DNA of 5,555 nucleotides from TWA4 sp045121095 (GCA_045121095.1 JBGVFN010000226.1:1-5555); one strand, 5' to 3'; counted from the stretch's first letter, positions 1 through 5,555 are shown. Translations and numbers: made by a program. The notes: a model not told the origin generated them from the letters alone.

Positions 1-148
1 AGACGTTTTATTTCGTATACCCAAAACCAGCTGTTTTCGTACCAGATACAGAGAAATATCCATGATTGTTGCTCATTTGTCTGAGATAGAAACTAAAAAA
101 TCCTTTATTTTAAGGAAAAAAGACTTGATTTATTAGGGAGGAAAAAAT
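1..148 (+). promoter_or_regulatory. Leader region upstream of the major pilin gene
   Basis: This AT-rich stretch has no credible coding region and leads into the pilin gene. Its clearest signal is the Shine-Dalgarno AGGGAGG at 135-141, seven bases before the ATG at 149. I found no -35/-10 pair with good spacing, so the promoter may lie further upstream or belong to an upstream pilus gene outside the window. Two copies of TTTCGTA (11-17 and 35-41) flank a CAGCTG palindrome at 28-33, which could be an operator but could equally be chance. A weak TCCTT/AAGGA hairpin (101-105 with 112-116) lies inside an A-rich flank. No riboswitch fold is recognisable in the part shown. Confidence 0.45.
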
Positions 149-1675
149 ATGAAACATGTAAAGAAACTTGCCAGTGTATTATTGGCGATGGTCATGGTGA
201 TGGCTATGACAATGACTGCATTTGCAGAAGGAGAGACAACGGCCTATTCTATTACAATTAAGAATAGTACAGAAGGTCATACGTATGAAGCGTATCAGAT
301 TTTTACAGGTGATTTATCAGGTGGTGTGCTTTCCAATATTGAATGGGGAAGTGGTATTTCAGAAGAGGGTCAGACAGCATTATTATCTTTTGGAAAAGGA
401 AACGGTGAGGCAGCATATGCTTCAGCAGCTGAACTTGCAGCAGCATTAACAGCGAATAATATTGCTGCTTTTGCAAAGGAAGCAGCTAAATATTTAGCAA
501 CATGTAGTAGTGCAGAGACTGTTACAGATGAAGGAACTTATGTTATTTTAGGATTGACAGCAGGTTATTATCTTGTGAAAGATAAGGATAAATCTTTGGA
601 TGGAACAGAAGAGACTTATACTTCTTATATTTTAAAGGTTGTAGGAAATGCTACAGTAGATCCTAAATCAAATAAGCCCACTTCTGAAAAAAAGGTTATA
701 GATACAAATGATAGTGTAGCAAATAGTACTACTGATTGGCAGGATTCTGCTGATTATGATATCGGTGATGATGTTCCTTTTAAATTGACAGGAACCGTTG
801 CAGCAGATTATGACTCATATACAAAATATTACTTTGCATTTCATGATAAAGAAAGTGCTGGATTAACTTTTGATCCTGAGTCTGTACATGTCTATGTAGA
901 CGATAATGAAATTACAACTGGATTTAAAGTTGTGACTGAAGGTTTGAATGATGGTTGTACATTTGAAGTGATTTTTGAAGATTTAAAACAGATTAGTAGT
1001 GTTAAAGCTGATAGTGTAATTACTGTTGAATACGAATCTGAGTTAAATAGTAATGCAGTTATTGGTTCTGCTGGTAATCCCAACGTTATGTATCTGGAGT
1101 ATTCAAATAATCCTAATAGTACCCAAGAGGGAAACAATGATGATACTGGTAAAACTCCTGAAGATAAAGTCATCGTATTTACATACAAAGTTGTTGTAAA
1201 TAAGGTTAATAAAGAGGGTACTGCCTTGAAAGGTGCTGGATTTACCCTTTATAAGAAAAACGTAGCTGGCGAATATGTTAAAGTTGGCGAAGAATTAACA
1301 GGTAATGAAATGACTACTTTTACATGGAGTGGTCTTGATGATGGTGATTATAAGTTATCAGAAACAACTACACCAGATGGCTACAATACAATTGCTGATA
1401 TTTATTTTAAAGTTACTGCAGCACATGATGTTACATCTGATGATCCGACTTTAACATCATTATCAGGTACTGTAACAACCGGTGAAGTTACATTTACATC
1501 TACAGATTCAGAGGGTAATCAAACAGGTTCCCTTACAACTGACGTTGTCAACCAGTCCGGTACAACTCTCCCCGAAACCGGTGGCATGGGTACCACAATC
1601 TTCTACGTAATTGGTTCCATTCTGGTTCTGGGTGCAGCTGTTGTTATGATTACAAGAAAGCGCATGGCTAAATAA
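149..1675 (+). CDS. Major (shaft) pilin, LPETG-anchored isopeptide-forming fimbrial protein
   Basis: This 508-residue protein is the probable shaft subunit of a sortase-assembled pilus. Residues 1-26 form a Sec signal peptide with cleavage likely after A24-F25-A26. An N-terminal domain (about 30-165) ends in V170-D171-P172-K173, which matches the pilin motif whose lysine is the usual site for sortase-made intersubunit bonds. A second domain (about 178-325) resembles the fimbrial D2 isopeptide domain: a Lys at 181 or 182, D233 before the AGLTF stretch, and N320 in YSN are the likely bond residues. A SpaA/CnaB-like domain (about 345-470) has K352, the E-box glutamate E405 in LSET, and N468. The sorting signal is LPETG (474-478), a hydrophobic helix (484-501) and a basic tail. 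The start is fixed by AGGGAGG seven bases upstream. Neighbouring class C sortase supports the role. The gene body is AT-rich, while the 3' end uses more C-ending codons. Pilin identity is firm from the motifs; shaft rather than tip is inferred from size, domain order and context. Confidence 0.93.
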   Translation: MKHVKKLASVLLAMVMVMAMTMTAFAEGETTAYSITIKNSTEGHTYEAYQIFTGDLSGGVLSNIEWGSGISEEGQTALLSFGKGNGEAAYASAAELAAALTANNIAAFAKEAAKYLATCSSAETVTDEGTYVILGLTAGYYLVKDKDKSLDGTEETYTSYILKVVGNATVDPKSNKPTSEKKVIDTNDSVANSTTDWQDSADYDIGDDVPFKLTGTVAADYDSYTKYYFAFHDKESAGLTFDPESVHVYVDDNEITTGFKVVTEGLNDGCTFEVIFEDLKQISSVKADSVITVEYESELNSNAVIGSAGNPNVMYLEYSNNPNSTQEGNNDDTGKTPEDKVIVFTYKVVVNKVNKEGTALKGAGFTLYKKNVAGEYVKVGEELTGNEMTTFTWSGLDDGDYKLSETTTPDGYNTIADIYFKVTAAHDVTSDDPTLTSLSGTVTTGEVTFTSTDSEGNQTGSLTTDVVNQSGTTLPETGGMGTTIFYVIGSILVLGAAVVMITRKRMAK

Positions 1676-1704
1676 TTAAAGATTAAAAAACTTTATCATG
1701 TAAA

Positions 1705-1749
1705 CGGGTTATGCTGCGGGGAAATGCTTCTGCATTTCCCCGTTACCCG
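1705..1749 (+). promoter_or_regulatory. Long stem-loop between pilin and sortase genes, no U-tract
   Basis: An 11-bp perfect stem (1717-1727 CGGGGAAATGC with 1732-1742) closes a four-base loop TTCT. An outer five-pair stem (CGGGT 1705-1709 with ACCCG 1745-1749) extends it across an internal loop of 7 and 2 bases. The next bases are GATACAACAATAAGG, so the U-run of an intrinsic terminator is missing. It sits 29 bases after the pilin stop and 23 before the sortase start. The likely role is protection of the pilin mRNA 3' end, or partial termination or processing that keeps sortase output below pilin output; that role is inference. The structure itself is plain in the sequence. Confidence 0.75.
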
Positions 1750-1772
1750 GATACAACAATAAGGAGAGTTCT

Positions 1773-2603
1773 ATGAAAGCATGGATTAAGAGAAATCTTT
1801 CAAATATTATATTGGTGTCGATTTTTTTGATAGGTCTCTCCTTACTGCTGTATCCCACGTTCAGTGATTACTGGAATTCTTTTCATCAGTCAAGGGCGAT
1901 TGCTTCTTATGCGGAGGCGGTGGCGCAGGTGGATGATGATACTTATGTAAAGATGCTGGAGGCTGCGAGGGCATATAATGAGAAGCTTGCGGGGAGTGAG
2001 CAGTCGTGGACGCTGTCTGAGGAGGAACGGGAGGAGTATTATGAGTTGTTAAATGTGGCCGGAAGTGGAATTATGGGATATATTGAGATTCCGTCCATTA
2101 ATGTGTCGCTGCCGATTTACCATGGGGTTGATGAGGCGGTTCTGCAGATTGCGGTTGGACATATTGAGGGGTCTTCGCTTCCTGTTGGCGGTTTGGGTTC
2201 TCATTGTGTTCTTTCTGGACACCGTGGTCTTCCATCGGCCAAGCTGTTTACCAATCTGGATCAGCTGGTGGAGGGGGATGTGTTTATGATCCGTGTTCTG
2301 GATGAGACTCTGACCTATGAGGTGGACCAGATACGTATTGTGGAGCCTACGGATTTGTCCGCGCTGGAACGGGAAGATGGGAAAGATTATTGTACGCTGG
2401 TTACGTGTACGCCTTATGGTGTCAATAGTCACAGGCTTCTGGTGCGGGGACATCGGATTGAGAATCTGAAAGAGAGCAGTTCTATTCGCGTGACTGCAGA
2501 TGCAACCCAGATTGATCCGGTTATTGTGGCACCTGTTGTGGCAATTCCCATTCTGTTGTTACTTTTGATCTGGCTGCTGGTTTATTATCGAAAGCGAAAA
2601 TAA
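1773..2603 (+). CDS. srtC: Class C (pilin-polymerising) sortase
   Basis: This 276-residue membrane transpeptidase should cut the LPXTG signal of the pilin and join the threonine to a lysine of the next subunit. Helices at about 11-29 and 247-271 give the two-anchor topology usual for class C. The core runs from GIMGYIEIP (about 99-107) through LPIYHG (113-118) and EGSSLPVGG. The catalytic residues are H150 in LSGHRGLPSA, C212 in TLVTCTPYG, and R221 in SHRLLVRG. The His-to-Cys (62) and Cys-to-Arg (9) distances are those I recall for pneumococcal SrtC-1. The DPW/DPF lid motif is not seen; at the equivalent distance before the His lies Q77-S78-W79, so only the aromatic is kept. The start has TAAGGAG at 1760-1766 with six bases of spacing. 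It lies 97 bases after the pilin gene, behind the hairpin. Two extra cysteines (C145, C207) lie near the active site in sequence. Class and function are secure; the effect of the lid change is not known. Confidence 0.95.
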   Translation: MKAWIKRNLSNIILVSIFLIGLSLLLYPTFSDYWNSFHQSRAIASYAEAVAQVDDDTYVKMLEAARAYNEKLAGSEQSWTLSEEEREEYYELLNVAGSGIMGYIEIPSINVSLPIYHGVDEAVLQIAVGHIEGSSLPVGGLGSHCVLSGHRGLPSAKLFTNLDQLVEGDVFMIRVLDETLTYEVDQIRIVEPTDLSALEREDGKDYCTLVTCTPYGVNSHRLLVRGHRIENLKESSSIRVTADATQIDPVIVAPVVAIPILLLLLIWLLVYYRKRK

Positions 2604-2694
2604 ATGAAAGCCATAGGAAATTCGTGTACTGCTTTATTTGGCGAAATATAAGCAAGACGGGAATCAGCACGCATAAAGATAAATCGAACACAAA

Positions 2695-2766
2695 AAGAAG
2701 GATAGAAAAAGAGATAGAAAGAAAAAGAAAGATAAAAAGAGAAAGATAGAAAGAGAAAGATAGAAA
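2695..2766 (+). repeat. Polypurine 14-bp tandem repeat (about five copies) upstream of the LPNTG protein gene
   Basis: The unit GAGAAAGATAGAAA occurs as two identical adjacent copies (2739-2752 and 2753-2766). Copies matching at 12 of 14 bases lie at 2725-2738, 2711-2724 and, after a two-base offset, 2695-2708. The strand is almost wholly A and G, broken by one T per unit. The array ends two bases before the ribosome binding site of the next gene, inside the 179-base spacer after the sortase gene. Some of the similarity between the outer copies is expected from low complexity, but the two perfect copies are a real tandem duplication. Copy number could vary by slippage and alter translation or mRNA stability of the next gene; that is inference. 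Confidence 0.8.
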
Positions 2767-2768
2767 GC

Positions 2769-2775
2769 AAGGAGG
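2769..2775 (+). promoter_or_regulatory. Ribosome binding site that favours a GTG start at 2783
   Basis: AAGGAGG is a near-perfect Shine-Dalgarno. It ends one base before an in-frame ATG at 2777, which is too close for normal initiation, and seven bases before an in-frame GTG at 2783, which is ideal spacing. I therefore place the start at the GTG and read the ATG as incidental. Confidence 0.75.
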
Positions 2776-2782
2776 AATGCAG

Positions 2783-3850
2783 GTGAAGGTTAAAAGTTTG
2801 AAGAAATGGCAGAGTATTTATAAGATCATTTGTCTGGTGTTATGTGTATTGCTGCTGCCTGTTCCGGTGCATGGGGCGGGGCTGGAGAGCAGCGAAGGGA
2901 CGGAGCTTTCACTGAGCCTGCATTATGAAGCGGGTGAGGCGGAATTTTCCTTATATAAGGTGGCTGAGTATTATGCAGACGCTAATTCCGGAAATGATGA
3001 ATTTGTGCTGACGGATTCATTTGCGGGATATCCGGTGAAATTGTCCGGTCTGGACAGTGATGGCTGGCGGGCTGCGGCGGAGACACTGGCAGGTTATGTG
3101 AGTAGAGATGGAATTGCGCCATTTGCAGAGGGGACAACCGATGCGGAGGGTAATCTGACCTGGTCCGGGCTGGAAAATGGCCTTTATCTTGTATTGGGTG
3201 AAATAAGTCAGGATGAGGAATTTATTTATACGCCCATGCCTCTTCTTGTGGTGCTGCCTGTGCAGACGGAGTCCGGTGAAATAGATTACCATCCGGTGCT
3301 TAGTCCCAAATATGACAGAGAGCCTGTTCCAGAGGATGATTTTGTACAGCGTAAGGTGATCAAGGTCTGGAAAGATGATGGATATGAAAATGAGCGTCCT
3401 CAGCAGATTACAGTGGATCTTCTGCAAAATGGAGAGGTTTACGATACAATTACGTTAAATGCGGATAATAACTGGAAATATGTCTGGACACAGCTTCCGT
3501 CGGGATATGAGTGGAAGGTAGTAGAAAGAGAAACCGCAGATTCCTATATTGTAACGGTTATTCAGGAAGGGACCACATTTGTAATTACGAATACATATGA
3601 GGAAGAAAATCCTTCTGAGGAAGAAACGGAAACCGAGTCAGAATCCACAGCTGAGTCGGATGATGAGACGCAGCCCGGTGAGGATACACCTTATAATCCG
3701 CCTTCAGGAGGAAGCGGCGGAAGTGGAGGCACGCTGCCCAATACCGGACAGCTCTGGTGGCCGGTGCCCTGCCTTGCAATCTGCGGTATTGTCGTATTTG
3801 CCATGGGATGGATGCGGCGCAGAAGATGGAATGACAGGCATGGTAAGTGA
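2783..3850 (+). CDS. LPNTG-anchored CnaB-domain protein, probable basal or accessory pilin
   Basis: This protein of 355 residues (357 if the ATG at 2777 is used) is exported and wall-anchored. Numbering from the GTG, residues 1-32 form a signal peptide with a basic start, a hydrophobic core and cleavage near HGA. A first domain (about 40-160) resembles pilin N-terminal domains: FSLYKVAEYY, a segment with TWSGLENGLYLVLGE, and the strand TPMPLLVVLP. A CnaB domain (about 188-272) has K194 in VIKVW, E248 in WKVVERE and N270 in ITNTY, the expected set for an internal isopeptide bond. An acidic Glu/Thr/Ser stretch and a GGSGGSGG linker lead to LPNTG (318-322), a hydrophobic helix and an Arg-rich tail. 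It is smaller than the first pilin, lacks an evident VDPK-type motif, and ends in LPNTG rather than LPETG, so I infer a basal or minor subunit. It lies 39 bases before the second sortase. An adhesin role is the main alternative. Confidence 0.87.
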   Translation: MKVKSLKKWQSIYKIICLVLCVLLLPVPVHGAGLESSEGTELSLSLHYEAGEAEFSLYKVAEYYADANSGNDEFVLTDSFAGYPVKLSGLDSDGWRAAAETLAGYVSRDGIAPFAEGTTDAEGNLTWSGLENGLYLVLGEISQDEEFIYTPMPLLVVLPVQTESGEIDYHPVLSPKYDREPVPEDDFVQRKVIKVWKDDGYENERPQQITVDLLQNGEVYDTITLNADNNWKYVWTQLPSGYEWKVVERETADSYIVTVIQEGTTFVITNTYEEENPSEEETETESESTAESDDETQPGEDTPYNPPSGGSGGSGGTLPNTGQLWWPVPCLAICGIVVFAMGWMRRRRWNDRHGK

Positions 3851-3889
3851 AGCCGTTCAGGGACGATAAAAGAGTGAGGACCATGAAAA

Positions 3890-4516
3890 ATGGGCAAGAA
3901 AAAAGGAACGATTTTAATGATTACAGGGCTGCTGCTGATAGTGGCGGCCTTGTTTTTGACGTTATTTAATATCTATGACAGTAAAAGAGCCGGACAGGAA
4001 TCGGAACAGGTAGTTGGACAGATTATTGGGAAGATTGAGCAGGCACAGCAGGAAAAGCAGGAGCAGTCTGAGGCAGGTGTGGATGTAACACCGGATTATG
4101 AGCTGGATTCTGCAATCGAGATGCCCTCTGTGAAGGTGGAGGAATTCCGTTATATTGGTCTGCTGGAGATTCCTGCGTTAAACAGACAGCTTCCGATTAT
4201 GGCAGAATGCACCGATCGGGGGCTTCGAAAGGCGCCCTGTTGTTACACAGGTTCCGTTTATGAAGACAGTATGGTCATCGCAGGACACAATTATTTAAGT
4301 CATTTTGCAGGACTGAGAGGGCTTCCTCTGGGAAGTGAAGTTTATTTCACCGATATGGAAGGAAATATTTTCCAATATACCATAGAATGGATTGAGGTTC
4401 TGCAGCCGGATCAGGTAGAAGAAATGACCAGCGGAGACTGGGATCTGACCTTATTTACCTGCACCTACGGCGGTCAGACGCGGCATGCCATACGGTGTCT
4501 GCGGGTAAGGGAGTAA
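3890..4516 (+). CDS. Second sortase (not class C), probable pilus-base or wall-anchoring transpeptidase
   Basis: This 208-residue sortase has one N-terminal helix (about 7-27), a Gln/Glu-rich spacer (about 36-62) and a catalytic domain (about 85-208). It has no C-terminal membrane helix, which with its short length and motifs sets it apart from the class C enzyme upstream. H133 in VIAGHNY, C191 in LTLFTC and an Arg, probably R198 in GGQTRHAIR, form the active site. The motifs APCCYTGS (115-122), DSMVIAGHN and DWDLTLFTCTYGGQ fit the sortases usually found beside Clostridia pilin genes; I would place it nearer the class D/E type than A or C, but the subclass is uncertain. The start is the first in-frame ATG after a TGA six bases upstream, with TGAGGA about nine bases away. 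An ATG at 3883 in another frame gives only an 11-codon peptide. Lying just after the LPNTG protein, it probably handles that signal, which is inference. Cys117-Cys118 is an unusual pair. Confidence 0.9.
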   Translation: MGKKKGTILMITGLLLIVAALFLTLFNIYDSKRAGQESEQVVGQIIGKIEQAQQEKQEQSEAGVDVTPDYELDSAIEMPSVKVEEFRYIGLLEIPALNRQLPIMAECTDRGLRKAPCCYTGSVYEDSMVIAGHNYLSHFAGLRGLPLGSEVYFTDMEGNIFQYTIEWIEVLQPDQVEEMTSGDWDLTLFTCTYGGQTRHAIRCLRVRE

Positions 4517-4643
4517 GGTTTTATATTGTGTCATATTTATAGTGTTTCATATATCATGAAAAAGCATATCCCCTCATATGATGTACAGGGTGCGGTCTGC
4601 GTATTTTGCCGTACCTTCTACAAAATAAGGGAGGGGATTTTTT
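4517..4643 (+). promoter_or_regulatory. Spacer before the CotS-like gene: stem-loop and possible promoter
   Basis: This 127-base gap separates the pilus genes from the spore-coat type gene. A nine-pair stem with two G-U pairs (4587-4595 with 4609-4617) encloses a 13-base loop. It has no U-run, so it is a poor intrinsic terminator for the pilus operon. The AT-rich part contains ATA at 4533-4535 and CATATATC at 4548-4555, loosely like a sporulation sigma-E type element, but the match is incomplete and such strings are common in AT-rich DNA. The firm signal is AGGGAGGGG at 4628-4636, which sets the start at 4644. Confidence 0.3.
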
Positions 4644-5555
4644 ATGTATGATCGCGATACTGCCATGCTGGAAAAATATGATTTGTCTGTGAAAAATATA
4701 AGAAAGGTTCGCGGCGGCTGGCTGTGCGTTGCCCAGGAAGGTCTGTTTTTGTGGAAAGAGAGCCGTTCGGGGGAAGAACGGTTAAATCTGGAGGATGCAA
4801 TCTGCCGTAAAACAGAGGAAATGGGCATTTCACGAATATGGGGCTGCGCGGGAGGCAGCAACAGACTGCGCATGGATCGTTTCATGCGCAATCGGGAGGG
4901 ACAGCTTTTAACAGAAGACGAGCGGGGCAGAAAATTTGTATTGAAGCAGTGGACAGAAGGCCGGGAATGTGATGTGAAAAATACAGAGGATCTGTATGAG
5001 GGGGCCAGAGCAGCGGCATGTATGCATCAGATGCTCAGAACAGTGAAAGTGGATAGTTTGACCGGGGAGACTGGGTCGGAGCAGGATGTATGTAGGCAGG
5101 CGGAAACAGAGCAGGCTGCATGCGGTCAGGCGGAAACAGGGCAGGCTGCATGCGGTCAGACGGAAACAGGACAGATTGTATGCGGTCAGACGGAAACAAA
5201 GGGGATTGTATTCGAGCAGACGGTAACAGATCAGGCTGCAGTAGAACGGCAGGCGAATTCCCTTTCTCTGGCGATTCAGGAGTCTTATGAAGACCTGTGG
5301 AACCGTCGGAGGCGGGAAATTTCCAGAGTACAGTCCTATGTGCGGAAACGCCGCAATAAAAATGCATTTGAGCAGATGATCATGAAAGAAACACCGTATT
5401 TTTCCAGACAGGCGCAGGAAGCGCTGGAACTGCTGAACGGCCTTCCGCAAAATATGGAACGATACATCTGCCATGGAGATTTTCATTATCACAATCTGGT
5501 ATTTGGCAAGCAGGAAACATGGATCTGTCAGAGCAGCCGTTTCCATCTGGGATAT
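4644..5555 (+). CDS. CotS-like spore-coat / kinase-fold protein, 3' end outside window
   Basis: The frame stays open from this ATG to the last base, giving 304 residues without a stop; the C-terminus lies beyond the window. The order of motifs matches the CotS spore-coat family, which has the aminoglycoside-phosphotransferase/choline-kinase fold: MLEKYDL near the start, the KQWTEGRECDVKN segment (about 101-113), a helical basic segment with ISRVQSYVRKRRNKNAFE (about 230-247), and the catalytic-loop motif HGDFHYHN (277-284) with D279 and N284. Two features are odd. Residues 150-199 are five 10-residue repeats inserted between the two lobes, so the catalytic loop lies later than I would expect in a family of about 330-350 residues. 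The expected DF or NF metal-binding position after the loop reads C295-Q296-S297-S298. The start is supported by the strong ribosome binding site at 4628-4636; M8 at 4665 is an alternative. Family members act in the spore coat; no substrate can be assigned. It is probably a separate transcription unit from the pilus genes. Confidence 0.82.
   Translation, partial: MYDRDTAMLEKYDLSVKNIRKVRGGWLCVAQEGLFLWKESRSGEERLNLEDAICRKTEEMGISRIWGCAGGSNRLRMDRFMRNREGQLLTEDERGRKFVLKQWTEGRECDVKNTEDLYEGARAAACMHQMLRTVKVDSLTGETGSEQDVCRQAETEQAACGQAETGQAACGQTETGQIVCGQTETKGIVFEQTVTDQAAVERQANSLSLAIQESYEDLWNRRRREISRVQSYVRKRRNKNAFEQMIMKETPYFSRQAQEALELLNGLPQNMERYICHGDFHYHNLVFGKQETWICQSSRFHLGY
5091..5240 (+). repeat. 30-bp in-frame tandem repeat, five copies, inside the CotS-like gene
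   Basis: Five exact-length 30-base units begin at 5091, 5121, 5151, 5181 and 5211. Neighbours among the first four match at about 25-26 of 30 bases. Each encodes ten residues on the pattern C-G-Q-x-E-T-x-Q-x-x, with the cysteine kept in four of five. A more decayed unit may precede it at 5061-5090. Because the unit is a multiple of three, gain or loss of copies keeps the frame open. Divergence grows toward the outer copies, the pattern of an older expansion. Confidence 0.92.

Noticed and set aside
95..121. Possible terminator-like hairpin TCCTT/AAGGA with A-rich flanks
   Set aside because: Only five pairs, AT-rich, and the T-run exists only on the minus strand; too weak to call a terminator for either direction.
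2049..2453. Minus-strand open frame of 134 codons inside the sortase gene
   Set aside because: It lies opposite the catalytic core of a clear class C sortase and shows no protein-like features of its own.
2585..2770. Minus-strand open frame rich in Phe, Leu and Ser
   Set aside because: Its start half is only the complement of the polypurine repeat (low complexity) and it overlaps the sortase end; no ribosome binding site or recognisable domain.
3585..3897. Overlapping open frames on both strands at the end of the LPNTG protein gene
   Set aside because: They arise from the low-complexity acidic and Gly/Ser linker; the sorting signal in the main frame explains the sequence.
4548..4585. AT-rich inverted pairing around 4550-4558 and 4577-4585 as the pilus operon terminator
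   Set aside because: Nine pairs with two G-U, an 18-base loop and no U-run; competing pairings exist, so no terminator is supported.
4908..5546. Long minus-strand open frame (212 codons) with a repeated CFRLTA-like pattern
   Set aside because: It is the antisense shadow of the 30-bp repeat in the CotS-like gene; the + strand frame has family motifs and a strong ribosome binding site, this one has neither.
1..5555. CRISPR arrays, tRNA/rRNA genes, insertion sequences or phage attachment sites
   Set aside because: No regularly spaced repeats with unique spacers, no cloverleaf or rRNA-like segments, and no transposase or terminal inverted repeats were seen; the two arrays present are head-to-tail repeats without spacers.

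Overview
The window looks like part of a Gram-positive, spore-forming Clostridia chromosome, most likely Lachnospiraceae. This is inferred from four things: LPXTG-type pilins with gut-Clostridia style domains, strong AGGAGG-like ribosome binding sites, moderate GC with an AT-richer pilin gene, and a CotS-type spore-coat gene at the right edge. The genus cannot be fixed from the sequence alone. All five genes run on the + strand.

Layout: 1-148 is a gene-free leader with a strong Shine-Dalgarno at its end. 149-1675 encodes the major (shaft) pilin, with signal peptide, a VDPK pilin lysine, two isopeptide-type domains and an LPETG sorting signal. A long hairpin without a U-run (1705-1749) separates it from 1773-2603, a class C (pilin-polymerising) sortase with its His/Cys/Arg triad intact but a degenerate lid motif. 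A 179-nt spacer follows, holding about five copies of a 14-bp polypurine repeat just before the ribosome binding site of the next gene. That gene (2783-3850, GTG start preferred) is a smaller LPNTG-anchored, CnaB-containing protein, probably the basal/accessory pilin. 3890-4516 is a second sortase, not class C, with one N-terminal membrane anchor. 4644 to the window end is a CotS-like kinase-fold gene, cut by the window, with an unusual in-frame 30-bp tandem repeat.

Working model: the pilins are exported by Sec. The class C sortase cuts LPETG and joins shaft subunits through the pilin lysine. The LPNTG protein caps the base, and the second sortase may attach it to the wall. No large tip adhesin and no dedicated signal peptidase are visible; if present they lie outside the window, most likely upstream. 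The sortase-assembled pilus locus is a known kind of system. The less ordinary details are the 5'-leader repeat, the hairpin between pilin and sortase, the altered sortase lid, the compositionally distinct pilin 3' end, and the repeat-expanded CotS-like protein with a changed metal-binding motif.
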